A DNA stretch of 64,000 nt from Acidithiobacillus thiooxidans ATCC 19377 (lineage in GTDB: Bacteria; Pseudomonadota; Gammaproteobacteria; Acidithiobacillales; Acidithiobacillaceae). A model generated the notes under the pieces. It was not told the origin of the DNA. It worked only from the letters and a program-made list of their open reading frames with translations, and did not search any database. A program made the position numbers and the translations under genes. This document shows positions 54,577-63,147 of this stretch, piece by piece; position 1 is the first letter of the stretch, and every line of letters starts with the position of its first letter. The stretch is taken from NCBI RefSeq assembly GCF_009662475.1, contig NZ_CP045571.1, forward strand, positions 804,501 through 868,500. The letters run 5' to 3'.

Positions 54577-55368
54577 TCAATGGTCATGTTGCCCGCCAGG
54601 ACCTCTCCGCCCTCTATTTCTTTGAACCGGGTGCATGGCACGATGTACCGGCGGATGGCGAAATCTTGGGTGGAACCGTTGTGGTTGACCGGGATGATAG
54701 ATTGGGTGCGGACGCGCTATAGGTCCGTGCATAGGCGGGTGAAAAACGGGACGTGCGCCCTGTCGAAATCCTGGTCTGAATATCGGATGAACCACCGGGT
54801 GAATTACTCTGCCCCGCATCACCGGCCCGGCAATCCGACGAACGGGATATGGGTGGTGAAATACCGGGTGCATGGGTCCGCGATAAAAAGGCCTACCCCG
54901 GTATAAAGGGATCACGCGGGACCGCCATATCCGGTAATGCGCCATGTCCGCATGGTGCCGAAACCACCAATGGGGATGGTGCACCTGATACCAGGGCGCC
55001 ACTCTGGATCGCCACCAGAAGAAATAGGGTTGGTAGGGATAAGTCGGTGGTGGCGGCCCATATTCGAGCGGGAGTGGCAAGAAGCTGGTTGCCGGTAATA
55101 GATACCAAGGACCATAGTAGTCCGTGCTGTACAGCCAGCCATTGCCCGTCCAGTCGTAGTAGTAATTATCATATGCGTACACAAAGTTTGACACGTTAGG
55201 CAGGTAATACGCATTGACCCCGTCTCCGACGGAGAACGCGAAATTTATCTGTGCGGCGGCCATTGGGCTCGAAGCCGCCCATGTTGCGAACAGCAGTAGC
55301 CCCCAAAACGTGACTGACAGGAAACTGGATATGAAGTAGTCACGATACTTTTTCCTATGAGCATCCAT
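54577..55368 (-). CDS. Secreted His/Pro/Arg-rich protein
   Basis: A 263-aa protein with an N-terminal hydrophobic segment at about residues 10-33 (SFLSVTFWGLLLFATWAASS) acting as signal or anchor. A Tyr-rich stretch follows (FVYAYDNYYYDWTGNGWLYS), then a long tail dominated by His, Pro, Arg and Phe (for example HPVVHPIFRPGFRQGARPVF). The tail may bind metal or polysaccharide; this is only suggested by composition. The ATG at 55368 is 4 bp after the stop of the small lipoprotein gene, so the two are probably translated together. No Pfam-like domain is recognised. Confidence 0.65.
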   Translation of the reverse strand: MDAHRKKYRDYFISSFLSVTFWGLLLFATWAASSPMAAAQINFAFSVGDGVNAYYLPNVSNFVYAYDNYYYDWTGNGWLYSTDYYGPWYLLPATSFLPLPLEYGPPPPTYPYQPYFFWWRSRVAPWYQVHHPHWWFRHHADMAHYRIWRSRVIPLYRGRPFYRGPMHPVFHHPYPVRRIAGPVMRGRVIHPVVHPIFRPGFRQGARPVFHPPMHGPIARPHPIYHPGQPQRFHPRFRHPPVHRAMHPVQRNRGRRGPGGQHDH

Positions 55369-55372
55369 GGCA

Positions 55373-55555
55373 TCACCGCCACCGCCTGTGGTGCCACCAT
55401 CCTCGGTGAATGGGGGGATGCCCACGGTAGCCGTACCCATATCCGCCAGGAGCAACGATGCATCCTGAAAGAATAGCTACCGCAACCAGGGTGGTGATCA
55501 GCCGCAGAACCCGAAAACTTCTGCGTTGAATTTCTGTGTATTGATCCATGCGCAT
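55373..55555 (-). CDS. Small lipoprotein
   Basis: A 60-aa protein with a lipoprotein signal: VLRLITTLVAVAILSGC, where LSGC is the lipobox. The mature part is short and Gly/Tyr/His/Trp/Arg-rich (GGYGYGYRGHPPIHRGWW). GGAAAGGATC precedes the ATG. It is directly upstream of the His/Pro-rich secreted protein and similar in composition, so both may act in the envelope. Confidence 0.65.
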   Translation of the reverse strand: MRMDQYTEIQRRSFRVLRLITTLVAVAILSGCIVAPGGYGYGYRGHPPIHRGWWHHRRWR

Positions 55556-55689
55556 AGCAATGATCCTTTCCTGAATTGTTTACCCTCAGCCTAGCACAAA
55601 TTCGTCCATCCACAGATAGTCAATGTGTTAAAAAATGTGATGATTTTCGCTTGCGCCAGGCGATGTACAGCGGTACGGTAGAAAGCAAT

Positions 55690-55815
55690 GAGGCATAGCG
55701 AACCTGTGCGGGTTCGTTTCGTCAGGTCCTTGCCCGGAAGGACAATGCCGAGCAGCCCGGGAATGACGTCGCGCGTAGTTCCTCTGACTAGCCCACACCG
55801 ATGTGGGCTTTTTTC
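55690..55815 (+). ncRNA. Candidate structured RNA ending in a terminator
   Basis: Three stem-loops follow each other: CGAACC-TGTGCG-GGTTCG (55699-55716), GTCCTT-GCCCGG-AAGGAC (55726-55743) and a terminator hairpin (55790-55809). The middle part (GTCAGGTCC...CCCGGAAGG...GAGCAGCC) vaguely recalls the SRP RNA tip, but with an insertion, so I do not call it ffs. It lies upstream of a small helix-turn-helix gene and may be an sRNA or a leader attenuator. No family is recognised. Confidence 0.35.
55790..55815 (+). terminator. Rho-independent terminator before the HTH gene
   Basis: AGCCCACA-CCGA-TGTGGGCT is followed by TTTTTT. It ends the candidate RNA at 55690 and separates it from the gene at 55883. 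Confidence 0.88.
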
Positions 55816-55882
55816 ACCTCAGGATGGCGGCCATGATACTATCCCCGAAACCGTAATCAAAGGCGGACCGTTCAATATTAGG

Positions 55883-56125
55883 ATGTCCATGGATAGACTG
55901 ACTCTCCAAGATCGGGACCGCGTTATCGCCTGCCTGCGCGCAGGTCCCATGACTGTGGCTGAAATCAGTAAACAGCTGCATCTCAGCGCCAGTCGCATCA
56001 ACAGCATCATCCTGGACATGGAACGTCATAGCCAGGTACATGCGCTACGCTGTGTCAAAAGCATCAGAGGACACCCTGTCAATCTCTGGGCGCTGAAAAC
56101 CATCCCCCTGGAACACACGCAATAA
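55883..56125 (+). CDS. Small winged-helix DNA-binding protein
   Basis: An 80-aa protein consisting of one winged helix-turn-helix: DRDRVIACLRAGPMTVAEIS, then LHLSASRINSIILDME as recognition helix, and a short wing ending in NLWALK. It resembles the DNA-binding half of MarR-like regulators or replication-associated phage proteins. The start is ATG at 55883 or 55889; neither has a strong ribosome-binding site. The candidate RNA lies upstream. Confidence 0.65.
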   Translation: MSMDRLTLQDRDRVIACLRAGPMTVAEISKQLHLSASRINSIILDMERHSQVHALRCVKSIRGHPVNLWALKTIPLEHTQ

Positions 56126-56253
56126 AAGCCACATTTGGGATTGTAGCCAGTGATTAAATCGCATCACTTCGCCATACGCCAATCAAAATGCTGGACGAAC
56201 AACCCATAACCACCTAGTCTTGTACTCTAAATTGTACGAGAGGAAAAACAGCC

Positions 56254-56508
56254 ATGCACATAGTCAGCTATTCAGAGGCCCGGAGCCATCTCAAGGAAGT
56301 GATGGACCGCACAGCGGCAGATGCCGATGTCACGATCATCACCCGACGCGGATCCGCCAATGCGGTTCTGTTATCCCAGGAACATTACAACAGCCTCATG
56401 GAAACGGTCCATCTGCTCCGCTCGCCAGCAAATGCCGCACATCTGGCCCAATCCATTGCCCAGGATCAGGCAGGGAGCCGAGAGCCCCATCGTTTAGCCG
56501 ATGCCTGA
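56254..56508 (+). CDS. yefM: Antitoxin of the Phd/YefM family
   Basis: An 84-aa antitoxin. The N-terminal Phd/YefM DNA-binding domain is clear: IVSYSEARSHLKEVMDRTAA, then VTIITRRGSANAVLLSQEHY and NSLMETVHLLRSPANAAHL. The C-terminal tail would wrap the toxin. It overlaps the toxin gene by 8 nt, the usual TA arrangement. An ATTGTACGAGAGG sequence precedes the ATG. Confidence 0.95.
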   Translation: MHIVSYSEARSHLKEVMDRTAADADVTIITRRGSANAVLLSQEHYNSLMETVHLLRSPANAAHLAQSIAQDQAGSREPHRLADA

Positions 56509-56761
56509 GCGCATCTGTTGGACGCTGGCCGCATGGGAAGATTACCAATACTGGCAGAGACAGGACCGCAAAACTCTGCGGAGAGTAAACATGCTGATCC
56601 AGGATTGCCTGCGGAACCCGCATTCCGGCATTGGCAAGCCTGAACCATTAAGGGAAAACCTTTCCGGATACTGGTCACGGCGCATTGATGACGTGAACCG
56701 GCTCGTTTATCGCAGTACGTCAGAAGAACTCATCATTATTTCAGTTCGGTATTACTATTAA
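56501..56761 (+). CDS. yoeB: Toxin YoeB, ribosome-dependent mRNA endonuclease
   Basis: An 86-aa YoeB/Txe toxin that cuts mRNA in the ribosomal A site. Matching segments are WEDYQYWQRQDRKTLRRVNM, IGKPEPLRENLSGYWSRRID, VNRLVYR and the C-terminal ISVRYYY; these contain the catalytic Glu, Arg, His-equivalent and terminal Tyr region. It is partner to the overlapping yefM. The pair probably stabilises the mobile region. Confidence 0.95.
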   Translation: MPERICWTLAAWEDYQYWQRQDRKTLRRVNMLIQDCLRNPHSGIGKPEPLRENLSGYWSRRIDDVNRLVYRSTSEELIIISVRYYY

Positions 56762-56790
56762 CGCAATCGCTTCACAGGAAGATTCCGCAA

Positions 56791-56883
56791 ATGCCTAACA
56801 GTTTTCAAGAATGGATGAACGAATTAAACCACTTCGCCAAGGACGCACATCACAAGGGGATGCTGTTCGAGCGGTTCATATAA
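56791..56883 (+). pseudogene. N-terminal remnant of a restriction-type helicase
   Basis: A 30-codon frame, MPNSFQEWMNELNHFAKDAH then HKGMLFERFI, ends at a TAA. It resembles the first residues of type I/ISP restriction helicases, where F-x-x-x-x-x-E-L...KGxLFE-x-x marks the N-terminus. The rest of such a gene is missing here. It may be a leftover of an earlier restriction system related to the operon at 59600. Confidence 0.4.
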
Positions 56884-57535
56884 GTTCACAAGATCTGATT
56901 GACCCCTGAAGGTTCAATTTCTGATGAATTTTAGGTCTAGACGAATCCTGAACATCCCGCGTTTTCAATATTGCAACAAAGACAAGAAATCCAGGGCGCG
57001 GACAAGGTTGGTTAGGCGGGCTTCAGGAAGTCTCAGGACAGATGTTGTCCTCAGTAATCATTGTCTTACAGGTGTGGCCACGGTGGCCAAGGTAGAAAAG
57101 AAAACCTTTTTTGATCTATCGGTTTTATCCTGATACCCTTTTTTTTCTCTTTTTTTAAATATACCCTGTCCACTTTGGGCATGCTTATTATTCCCAACAT
57201 AATCAACGTGTAATCTGGCCATGGTGCCTATGACTCTACCCTTGTCCACCTTGACCGGTATATGCCAATCAGCCCGCTGGAAGAAACAAGGGATTGAGTA
57301 CTCACCAGATTTCCCGTGATCCTCCTGATGTCTGTGCTAAAGCCTCGCGCAGCATGCAGGGAGAAGCCCGCAGGGGCTTCTCCTGTGATTCCCTGCCTCG
57401 AACTTGACCGACATCCAACTGCTCGAGTCGTTATCACCTAGGGCGCTATCAAGCACCCCCGAACTGACGACCTATGCGGCGCAACACGCTTTGCTATACG
57501 GCATATCTGGGGTGAGGGTCGATTGAAATTGGGAA
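56884..57535. other. 650-bp non-coding region next to the primase-helicase; hairpin at 57360-57383
   Basis: No convincing gene. It contains a near-palindrome TGGCCACGGTGGCCA (57075-57089), a T-rich run at 57140-57160 and a perfect 10-bp hairpin GGAGAAGCCC-GCAG-GGGCTTCTCC. Non-coding DNA with dyads next to a P4-type primase-helicase could be the element's replication origin. No iterons were seen, so this is speculative. Confidence 0.35.
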
Positions 57536-59164
57536 TCAAAAGAACCTAACATTAGTGATGGTGAGTCGCCGCTTTGGTGTGCGGTTCCTGGTTTTCACCA
57601 GACCAGGCAGGGCGGTTTGAAGTTGTGACCAAAATTTGGAGTCGGCCACGGATTTGTATCCATGCGTTATGCACCAGGATGTGTAAGCCTGGTACACCCT
57701 TGAGGACTCATTTTTTGCAGTATTGTCGATCTGTACCTCTCTGTCATCTACCCAAGCTAAAACCGAGTTAGCACCGACCCGCAGCTCCTGCTGGATTTCG
57801 ACCATCGCGGCCGGCACGCTGAAACGTCCTCGTTGCAACAATCTGTGCAGAGCGTGGATAACCAGCGAAGCCACGCCGGCCAACTCTCGGTCAATGATTT
57901 TTTGACCGATCATTGGGTCGCGTTCGCTCGGAGGGATATGGGCACCGAAACGGACCAGCTGCAGCCGTCGCCAAAATCCATCGGACTGGTCTGATACGGC
58001 TGGGAGCGCGTTTCCGCGTATAATCCATTTTGCTGTGGGCCTGAGGGAAATAGGTGCTTGGTATTTCCTGTCCAGGCAGATCAGGTCACCTGAGATCAGA
58101 CTTTTAAGAGCCTGCTCATCAATCCTGGCTGGTGTTTCGTCAACGTCGATCAGACTAGCACCGATCAGTCCCTGACTGCCAAAGCCCTGTAGATCCGCGA
58201 TCCTGAGCGAAACTACTTGGCGGTGTAGTGCTGCGATGATTTTGGCGAGTTCCGATTTGCCGTTCGCTCCATTCCCGATCCAAAATTGCGCTACCTGGTA
58301 GCGCGTGTCGGCTAAAAGCGTATAACCTACATATTCGAGTACTACTTGACGTACTGCGGGATCGGGCAAGATGCGACTAATGAATCTGGTGAAGATCGGA
58401 GTCGGTTGCTCTCTGTCTCCCCAGGCCGCGACGACGGAGTGCCGCAATCCATGTTTTTTATCTGGCTTCACCGCTTTTATTTGGTCCGTGATTTCGACGG
58501 TGCAGTCGCTGAAAGCGACGCGCACAACCGATTGTGATGGCTCTGGGATGCAGAAAACACGAGTCGATAAGCTAGCGCAAGCGAGAATGGAGCGGACCAT
58601 CTTCTCTGACAGCTTTGAAGGTTGAACTATCGTGAGAAACTGAACAGCTGCCGACTCGAGCCGTGACTTATCGATGACCGACCATGCGGCCCCCGTCCAA
58701 GCATATAATACGTTCTCAAATCGCCCGATGTTTCGGTGGTCCAGCGTTTCCAAAAAAAGGCCCTCAGTGGAAATGCTTTTGGTGGATAGAGTAAGCAAAT
58801 CCGGGTCCGTCAGCGCGGAAAACATGGGATCAGCGGCGAGCAAGGCTTGCAACCTCCGCAAAGGTTCGATCCGATCCTCGATGTACTGCTTCAAGAGATC
58901 TGGCGTAAGCTTCACCGCAGGTCGGTATACGACTTGAGTTGGTACGCCGAGCCGGTGGCGTAAATCACACCCATGCTGATGGAAAGTCCTGCGAGTTGAT
59001 GAGTCTTCAACATACAAAGTGTCGCCGGGTGGAGAGGGGCGGATCCATTTCTGGGAATCCTTGGGTCCAACTTCGCGTCCCGTTGAAGGGGCGAGTAAGA
59101 CCAGAGCTGACAACGGTGTAGATATGGGTTGTAGTGGGTTTGTTATCACGGTGTAGGGGGTCAT
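57536..59164 (-). CDS. P4-type phage/plasmid primase-helicase
   Basis: A 542-aa D5/P4-family protein. The C-terminal SF3 helicase shows Walker A in WIGNGANGKSELAKIIAAL, an acidic Walker B-like LIDVDETP, and the sensor-like TAKWIIRGNALP with RRLQLVRF as arginine finger region. The N-terminal part (about 1-200) is the D5_N-like region; no clear primase motif is left. It would load and unwind DNA at the origin of an integrative element. The ATG at 59164 follows AAGGAATG; the frame is open back to 59281. Copy C of the conserved motif is about 30 bp upstream. Confidence 0.88.
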   Translation of the reverse strand: MTPYTVITNPLQPISTPLSALVLLAPSTGREVGPKDSQKWIRPSPPGDTLYVEDSSTRRTFHQHGCDLRHRLGVPTQVVYRPAVKLTPDLLKQYIEDRIEPLRRLQALLAADPMFSALTDPDLLTLSTKSISTEGLFLETLDHRNIGRFENVLYAWTGAAWSVIDKSRLESAAVQFLTIVQPSKLSEKMVRSILACASLSTRVFCIPEPSQSVVRVAFSDCTVEITDQIKAVKPDKKHGLRHSVVAAWGDREQPTPIFTRFISRILPDPAVRQVVLEYVGYTLLADTRYQVAQFWIGNGANGKSELAKIIAALHRQVVSLRIADLQGFGSQGLIGASLIDVDETPARIDEQALKSLISGDLICLDRKYQAPISLRPTAKWIIRGNALPAVSDQSDGFWRRLQLVRFGAHIPPSERDPMIGQKIIDRELAGVASLVIHALHRLLQRGRFSVPAAMVEIQQELRVGANSVLAWVDDREVQIDNTAKNESSRVYQAYTSWCITHGYKSVADSKFWSQLQTALPGLVKTRNRTPKRRLTITNVRFF

Positions 59165-59193
59165 CGATGCATTCCTTGAGTTGTTGACCCGCA

Positions 59194-59213
59194 ATATAGG
59201 AACCCAACCCGCA
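59194..59213 (-). promoter_or_regulatory. Conserved promoter/operator motif, copy C (upstream of the primase-helicase)
   Basis: ATATAGGAACCCAACCCGCA on the + strand; the - strand gives the -10-like TATATT. It is about 30 bp before the primase-helicase ATG, the shortest leader of the four. It is the farthest copy from the recombinases, about 16 kb away. Confidence 0.7.
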
Positions 59214-59301
59214 AAGTTGCCCCTGCCAAAAAGCTGTATGATTTTTGGAGTTGATGCGGGTTTGAAATCTTCGAAGTACATCAGAAGCCGCAGTTCCCCT
59301 T

Positions 59302-59319
59302 GAAGCGGCTTGCCGCTTC
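59302..59319. repeat. Perfect 8-bp hairpin upstream of the primase-helicase and methyltransferase genes
   Basis: GAAGCGGC-TT-GCCGCTTC. It lies between the two divergent genes and may be an operator or terminator. No T-run follows. Confidence 0.4.
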
Positions 59320-59599
59320 TCTGGCTGCCCCATTTTCAGCACGACAGCCTGCGGGTTGGTAGGGGGTGTTGCCCTCTGTCCCAAAAGGGATCGAAGCATT
59401 CCCTTTGCCCGGTGATTTTATCCAGATATTCTAATGTGCTGGACTTTATTGTACCCTGTTGCAGGTTGCCGCAATGAGTTCTGATGAAATAGCGCTATGA
59501 TCACTGCGAACATATTGTTACCGACCTCAAGCATGCATTTATCTCCGCTCATAACCCGATTTGCAGTGGGGCAGCCTATGAGCGACCTGAGGGGGGGCA

Positions 59600-62374
59600 T
59601 TGAAGCCAGTTGAGATCGCGCAGGCCCTCACCGACCTCGCGGAGCAGTCCTTCGATCCCGCAGAGTTTCCTTACGCCTTTCTTGAAGCCTTTGACAACAA
59701 TGCGACGACCCTTAAGCGCCTGCGTGAGGGAATGTCGAACAAGTCCGACCTCGGTGGAGTGCTCCAGGCCAGGCACATCCACATCCTGACTTGCGACGCT
59801 GGGCGGGCGGAGCAAACGTTGACCGCCCTCAAGGCTAGCAAGGCCACAGTCAAAGCCAAGGTAAAGTTCATTCTCGCCACTGACGGCGCAGACTTCGAGG
59901 CCGAAGACCTGACTAGCGGCGATACCGTTGTCTGCGCTTTCAAGGACTTTCCTGAATATTTCGACTTCTTCCGGCCGTTGGCGGGCATCAGTACCGTCCG
60001 CCAGATCAGCGAAAATGTCTTTGACATCAACGCCACCAAACTACTGAATCGCCTGTACGTTAGGCTGTTACTCGACAACCCTGAATGGGGCACGTCGGAG
60101 CGTCGCCACGATGTGAACCACTTCATGGCGCGACTGATTTTCTGCTTCTTTGCCGATGACACGAACATCTTCGGGGGAAATGGCCGTTTTAAAGAAACCC
60201 TCGCCCAGATGAGCGCTATGGACTCGTCCGACACGCACGAGGTGATCAGCACGCTGTTCCTTGCCATGAACACTAAGCGTGAGGAACGGACCGCCGCCAG
60301 GATTCCCCGATGGGCCGACGGCTTTCCCTATGTGAACGGTGGACTGTTCTCTGGCAGAGTGGACGTGCCTCAATTCAGCAAAATCGCTCGCTCCTACCTA
60401 GTGAAAGTCGGCAAACTGGACTGGACCAAGATCAACCCGGATATTTTCGGCTCAATGATCCAAGCCATCGCCGAGGATGAGGAGCGTGGCGAGTTGGGTA
60501 TGCACTACACCAGTGTTCCCAACATCCTGAAGGTGCTGAATCCACTGTTTCTAGACGACCTACGGGCAAAGCTGGTAGAGGCGGGAGACAATTCCCGCAC
60601 CTTGCTAAACCTGCGCAAGCGGATGACGAGGATTAGGGTCTTCGACCCGGCCTGCGGCTCTGGGAACTTCCTGGTCATAGCCTACAAGGAGATGCGCGCC
60701 ATTGAGGCCGAGATCAACAAGCGGCGTAGAGAACCGGATCGCGCATCAGAAATCCCAGTCACCAACTTTCGCGGGATCGAGCTACGCGACTTCCCGGCGG
60801 AAATCGCCCGCCTTGCGCTGGTTATTGCCGAGTATCAGTGCGACGTGCTGTACCGGGGGCAGGAGCTGGCACTGGCCGAGTTTCTCCCTCTGCGTAACGA
60901 AAATTGGATCACTTGCGGCAATGCGCTGCGGCTGGACTGGTTGAGCATTTGTCCACCGACGGGCAAGGGCGTGACATTGCTAGCCGATGACTGGTTTGAT
61001 ACGTCGCTCGATCAAGCTGAGATCGACTTCGAGAACGAGGGAGGAGAGACATATATTTGCGGAAATCCGCCATACAAAGGCAGCCAGACGCAGACCAAAG
61101 AACAAAAAGCGGACTTGGCTGCGGTATTTGACCCCTACGGCATTTCGTCCAAGCAGATTGACTACGTGGGTGGCTGGTTCATTAAAGCTGCCGCCTACGC
61201 CAAGACGGCCCAAGCGGAATCGGCATTTGTCAGCACGAACTCCATTTGCCAAGGCCGTATTGTTCCGATTTTATGGCCGGAGATTTTCAAACTGGGCTCC
61301 TTCATTCGTTTTGCGCACACCTCGTTTAAGTGGACGAACTTGGCAAGCCACAACGCGGGTGTCACGGTTGCAATCATCGGGCTTGCGACGGACGCGAGCA
61401 AAAGCCGCAAGCTCTATGATCTGAATCGCGCCGGCGAAACAACAGTGCGCGAGGCGGCGAACATCACCCCGTATCTGACCGTTGGTGAGGACGTGGTGGT
61501 TGAGGGTCAGCGTAAGAGCGTTTCGGGTCTGCCCGATATGTCTTTCGGTAACATGCCCGTCGATGGAGGAAACCTCTTGTTTTCGGCGGATGACGCGGTC
61601 TCGCTCGGTTTGAGTAAGCAGGATGAAGAGACCTTTCTTCGGCGCATCTACGGCTCTGCCGAGTTCATTCGCGGAGTAGTTCGCAAATGCCTCTGGATTC
61701 CCGATGAAAAATTGCCGCAGGCCTTGCAGATAGGCTCTATTCGAGCTTGCATTGATGGCGTTCGGGAAATGCGGCTTAAAAGTAAAGATGCGGGCACGAA
61801 TGAAATGGCATCGCGGGCTCATCAGTTTCGTGAGATGTATCACGGCGAAAAGCACACGTTGATCCTTCCAGGTGTGTCGTCGGAAGGCCGCGAGTATCTT
61901 CCTGTTGGACTTATCGACAACCATTCGATCGTCAGTAACCTCGCTTTCGCCCTCTACGATGCCCCCCTCTGGAACATGGCGCTCATCGCCAGCCGCCTGC
62001 ACCTGGTCTGGATCGCCACCGTCTGCGGCAAGCTGAAAACCGACTTCCGCTACTCCAACACTCTCGGCTGGAACACCTTCCCGGTGCCGACGCTGACCGA
62101 GAAAAACAAGGCCGATCTCACCCGCTGCGCCGAGGACATCCTGCTGGCGCGGGAGCATCACTTTCCGGCGACCATCGCCGATCTGTACGCCCCCGACAAG
62201 ATGCCCGATGATCTGCGCGCCGCCCATGACCGCAACGACGAAGTGCTGGAGCGTATCTACATTGGTCGCCGCTTCAAGAACGACACCGAGCGGCTGGAAA
62301 AGCTGTTTGACCTCTACGCCAAGATGACCGCTGCGACCACGATCAAGAAGTGTAAGGCGGTGGCTAGGCCGTGA
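59600..62374 (+). CDS. DNA methyltransferase, MmeI/YeeA-like (restriction-modification or defence)
   Basis: A 924-aa class I SAM-dependent DNA adenine methyltransferase. The SAM motif is VFDPACGSGNFLVIAYKEM and the catalytic motif ICGNPPYKGS, in gamma-type order. The N-terminal about 300 residues are helical; the C-terminal third is a target-recognition-like region with NTLGWNTFPVP. No nuclease motif could be seen in the N-terminus, unlike MmeI itself. The start is TTG at 59600 after GAGGGGGGG; an upstream ATG at 59577 is out of frame. It overlaps the next gene by 4 nt and leads a three-gene operon. Confidence 0.88.
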   Translation: MKPVEIAQALTDLAEQSFDPAEFPYAFLEAFDNNATTLKRLREGMSNKSDLGGVLQARHIHILTCDAGRAEQTLTALKASKATVKAKVKFILATDGADFEAEDLTSGDTVVCAFKDFPEYFDFFRPLAGISTVRQISENVFDINATKLLNRLYVRLLLDNPEWGTSERRHDVNHFMARLIFCFFADDTNIFGGNGRFKETLAQMSAMDSSDTHEVISTLFLAMNTKREERTAARIPRWADGFPYVNGGLFSGRVDVPQFSKIARSYLVKVGKLDWTKINPDIFGSMIQAIAEDEERGELGMHYTSVPNILKVLNPLFLDDLRAKLVEAGDNSRTLLNLRKRMTRIRVFDPACGSGNFLVIAYKEMRAIEAEINKRRREPDRASEIPVTNFRGIELRDFPAEIARLALVIAEYQCDVLYRGQELALAEFLPLRNENWITCGNALRLDWLSICPPTGKGVTLLADDWFDTSLDQAEIDFENEGGETYICGNPPYKGSQTQTKEQKADLAAVFDPYGISSKQIDYVGGWFIKAAAYAKTAQAESAFVSTNSICQGRIVPILWPEIFKLGSFIRFAHTSFKWTNLASHNAGVTVAIIGLATDASKSRKLYDLNRAGETTVREAANITPYLTVGEDVVVEGQRKSVSGLPDMSFGNMPVDGGNLLFSADDAVSLGLSKQDEETFLRRIYGSAEFIRGVVRKCLWIPDEKLPQALQIGSIRACIDGVREMRLKSKDAGTNEMASRAHQFREMYHGEKHTLILPGVSSEGREYLPVGLIDNHSIVSNLAFALYDAPLWNMALIASRLHLVWIATVCGKLKTDFRYSNTLGWNTFPVPTLTEKNKADLTRCAEDILLAREHHFPATIADLYAPDKMPDDLRAAHDRNDEVLERIYIGRRFKNDTERLEKLFDLYAKMTAATTIKKCKAVARP

Positions 62375-63147
62375 ACGTATTGTTCCAAATGTGGGGGCCA
62401 TTTCGGGAATCTCTGATTAAAACTCATTTGTTTTATGTCGAACAAGCGAGGAAACGCTTGCTTTCGCAGTTCGATAGTATTGATGCTGACGCTGATCGTG
62501 CCGCCGATGAATGGCTAGAGCGAAGCGCTCAATACTTTGATCCAGATCGGGATGATCCTGGAGGTTTCTATGAAACGACCAACGATGTCGCCATTGAGTT
62601 CTACGGACTCTTGAGCGATATGCGCGAGCAGACACGTTTGAGTGTCGTAGCCGGAATGTTCCATGAGTGGGACAAGCAGCTTCGCGGCTGGCTGGTGCGT
62701 GAGATTCACTACTGGCATCAAGGCGACAAAGCTGCTTCGGAGGTCTGGAAGGTCGATTTCGACAAAATCGTCGATTTGCTGGAAAGCTTAAGCTGGAATA
62801 TTCGCAATACAGATTACTTCCGTACGCTTAATGCGTGCCGTCTTGTGGTTAATGTCTACAAACATGGCAAAGGAAACTCCCTCCGTGATCTATGGGATAA
62901 CTTTCCTGAATATCTTGACGATTCGTTCAAAGGCTACAGCAGAACTTGGATGGACACAAAATATCGTGATCACACTCATCTTAAAGTGAGCGACGATCAG
63001 TTTCAGGCGTTCTCGGCGGCGATCTTGGCTTTCTGGCGCGAAGTTCCCGAAAATGCCGATAAATCTCAAGTAACCAATGTGCCGGACTGGTTTGACAGGG
63101 CCATTTTGAAGGACCAAGCCGAACTACAACAGACGAGCAAGAAATGA
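62371..63147 (+). CDS. Protein of unknown function between methyltransferase and helicase
   Basis: A 258-aa soluble, largely helical protein. No family is recognised. A segment LNACRLVVNVYKHGKGNSLR resembles the R-x(n)-N-x-x-K/H-H core of HEPN-like domains, which occur in many defence toxins, but this is weak. The start is GTG at 62371, overlapping the methyltransferase stop; the stop overlaps the helicase start. This tight coupling implies it works with them. Confidence 0.65.
   Translation: MNVLFQMWGPFRESLIKTHLFYVEQARKRLLSQFDSIDADADRAADEWLERSAQYFDPDRDDPGGFYETTNDVAIEFYGLLSDMREQTRLSVVAGMFHEWDKQLRGWLVREIHYWHQGDKAASEVWKVDFDKIVDLLESLSWNIRNTDYFRTLNACRLVVNVYKHGKGNSLRDLWDNFPEYLDDSFKGYSRTWMDTKYRDHTHLKVSDDQFQAFSAAILAFWREVPENADKSQVTNVPDWFDRAILKDQAELQQTSKK

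Noticed and set aside
54498-54722. 74-codon + strand frame
   Set aside because: It overlaps the 3' end of the His/Pro-rich gene at 54577 on the other strand and has no ribosome-binding site or recognisable domain.
55690-55815. SRP RNA (ffs) reading of the structured stretch
   Set aside because: The GTCAGGTCC and GGAAGG elements are separated by an insertion and the long SRP hairpin could not be formed, so it is reported only as an unnamed RNA candidate.
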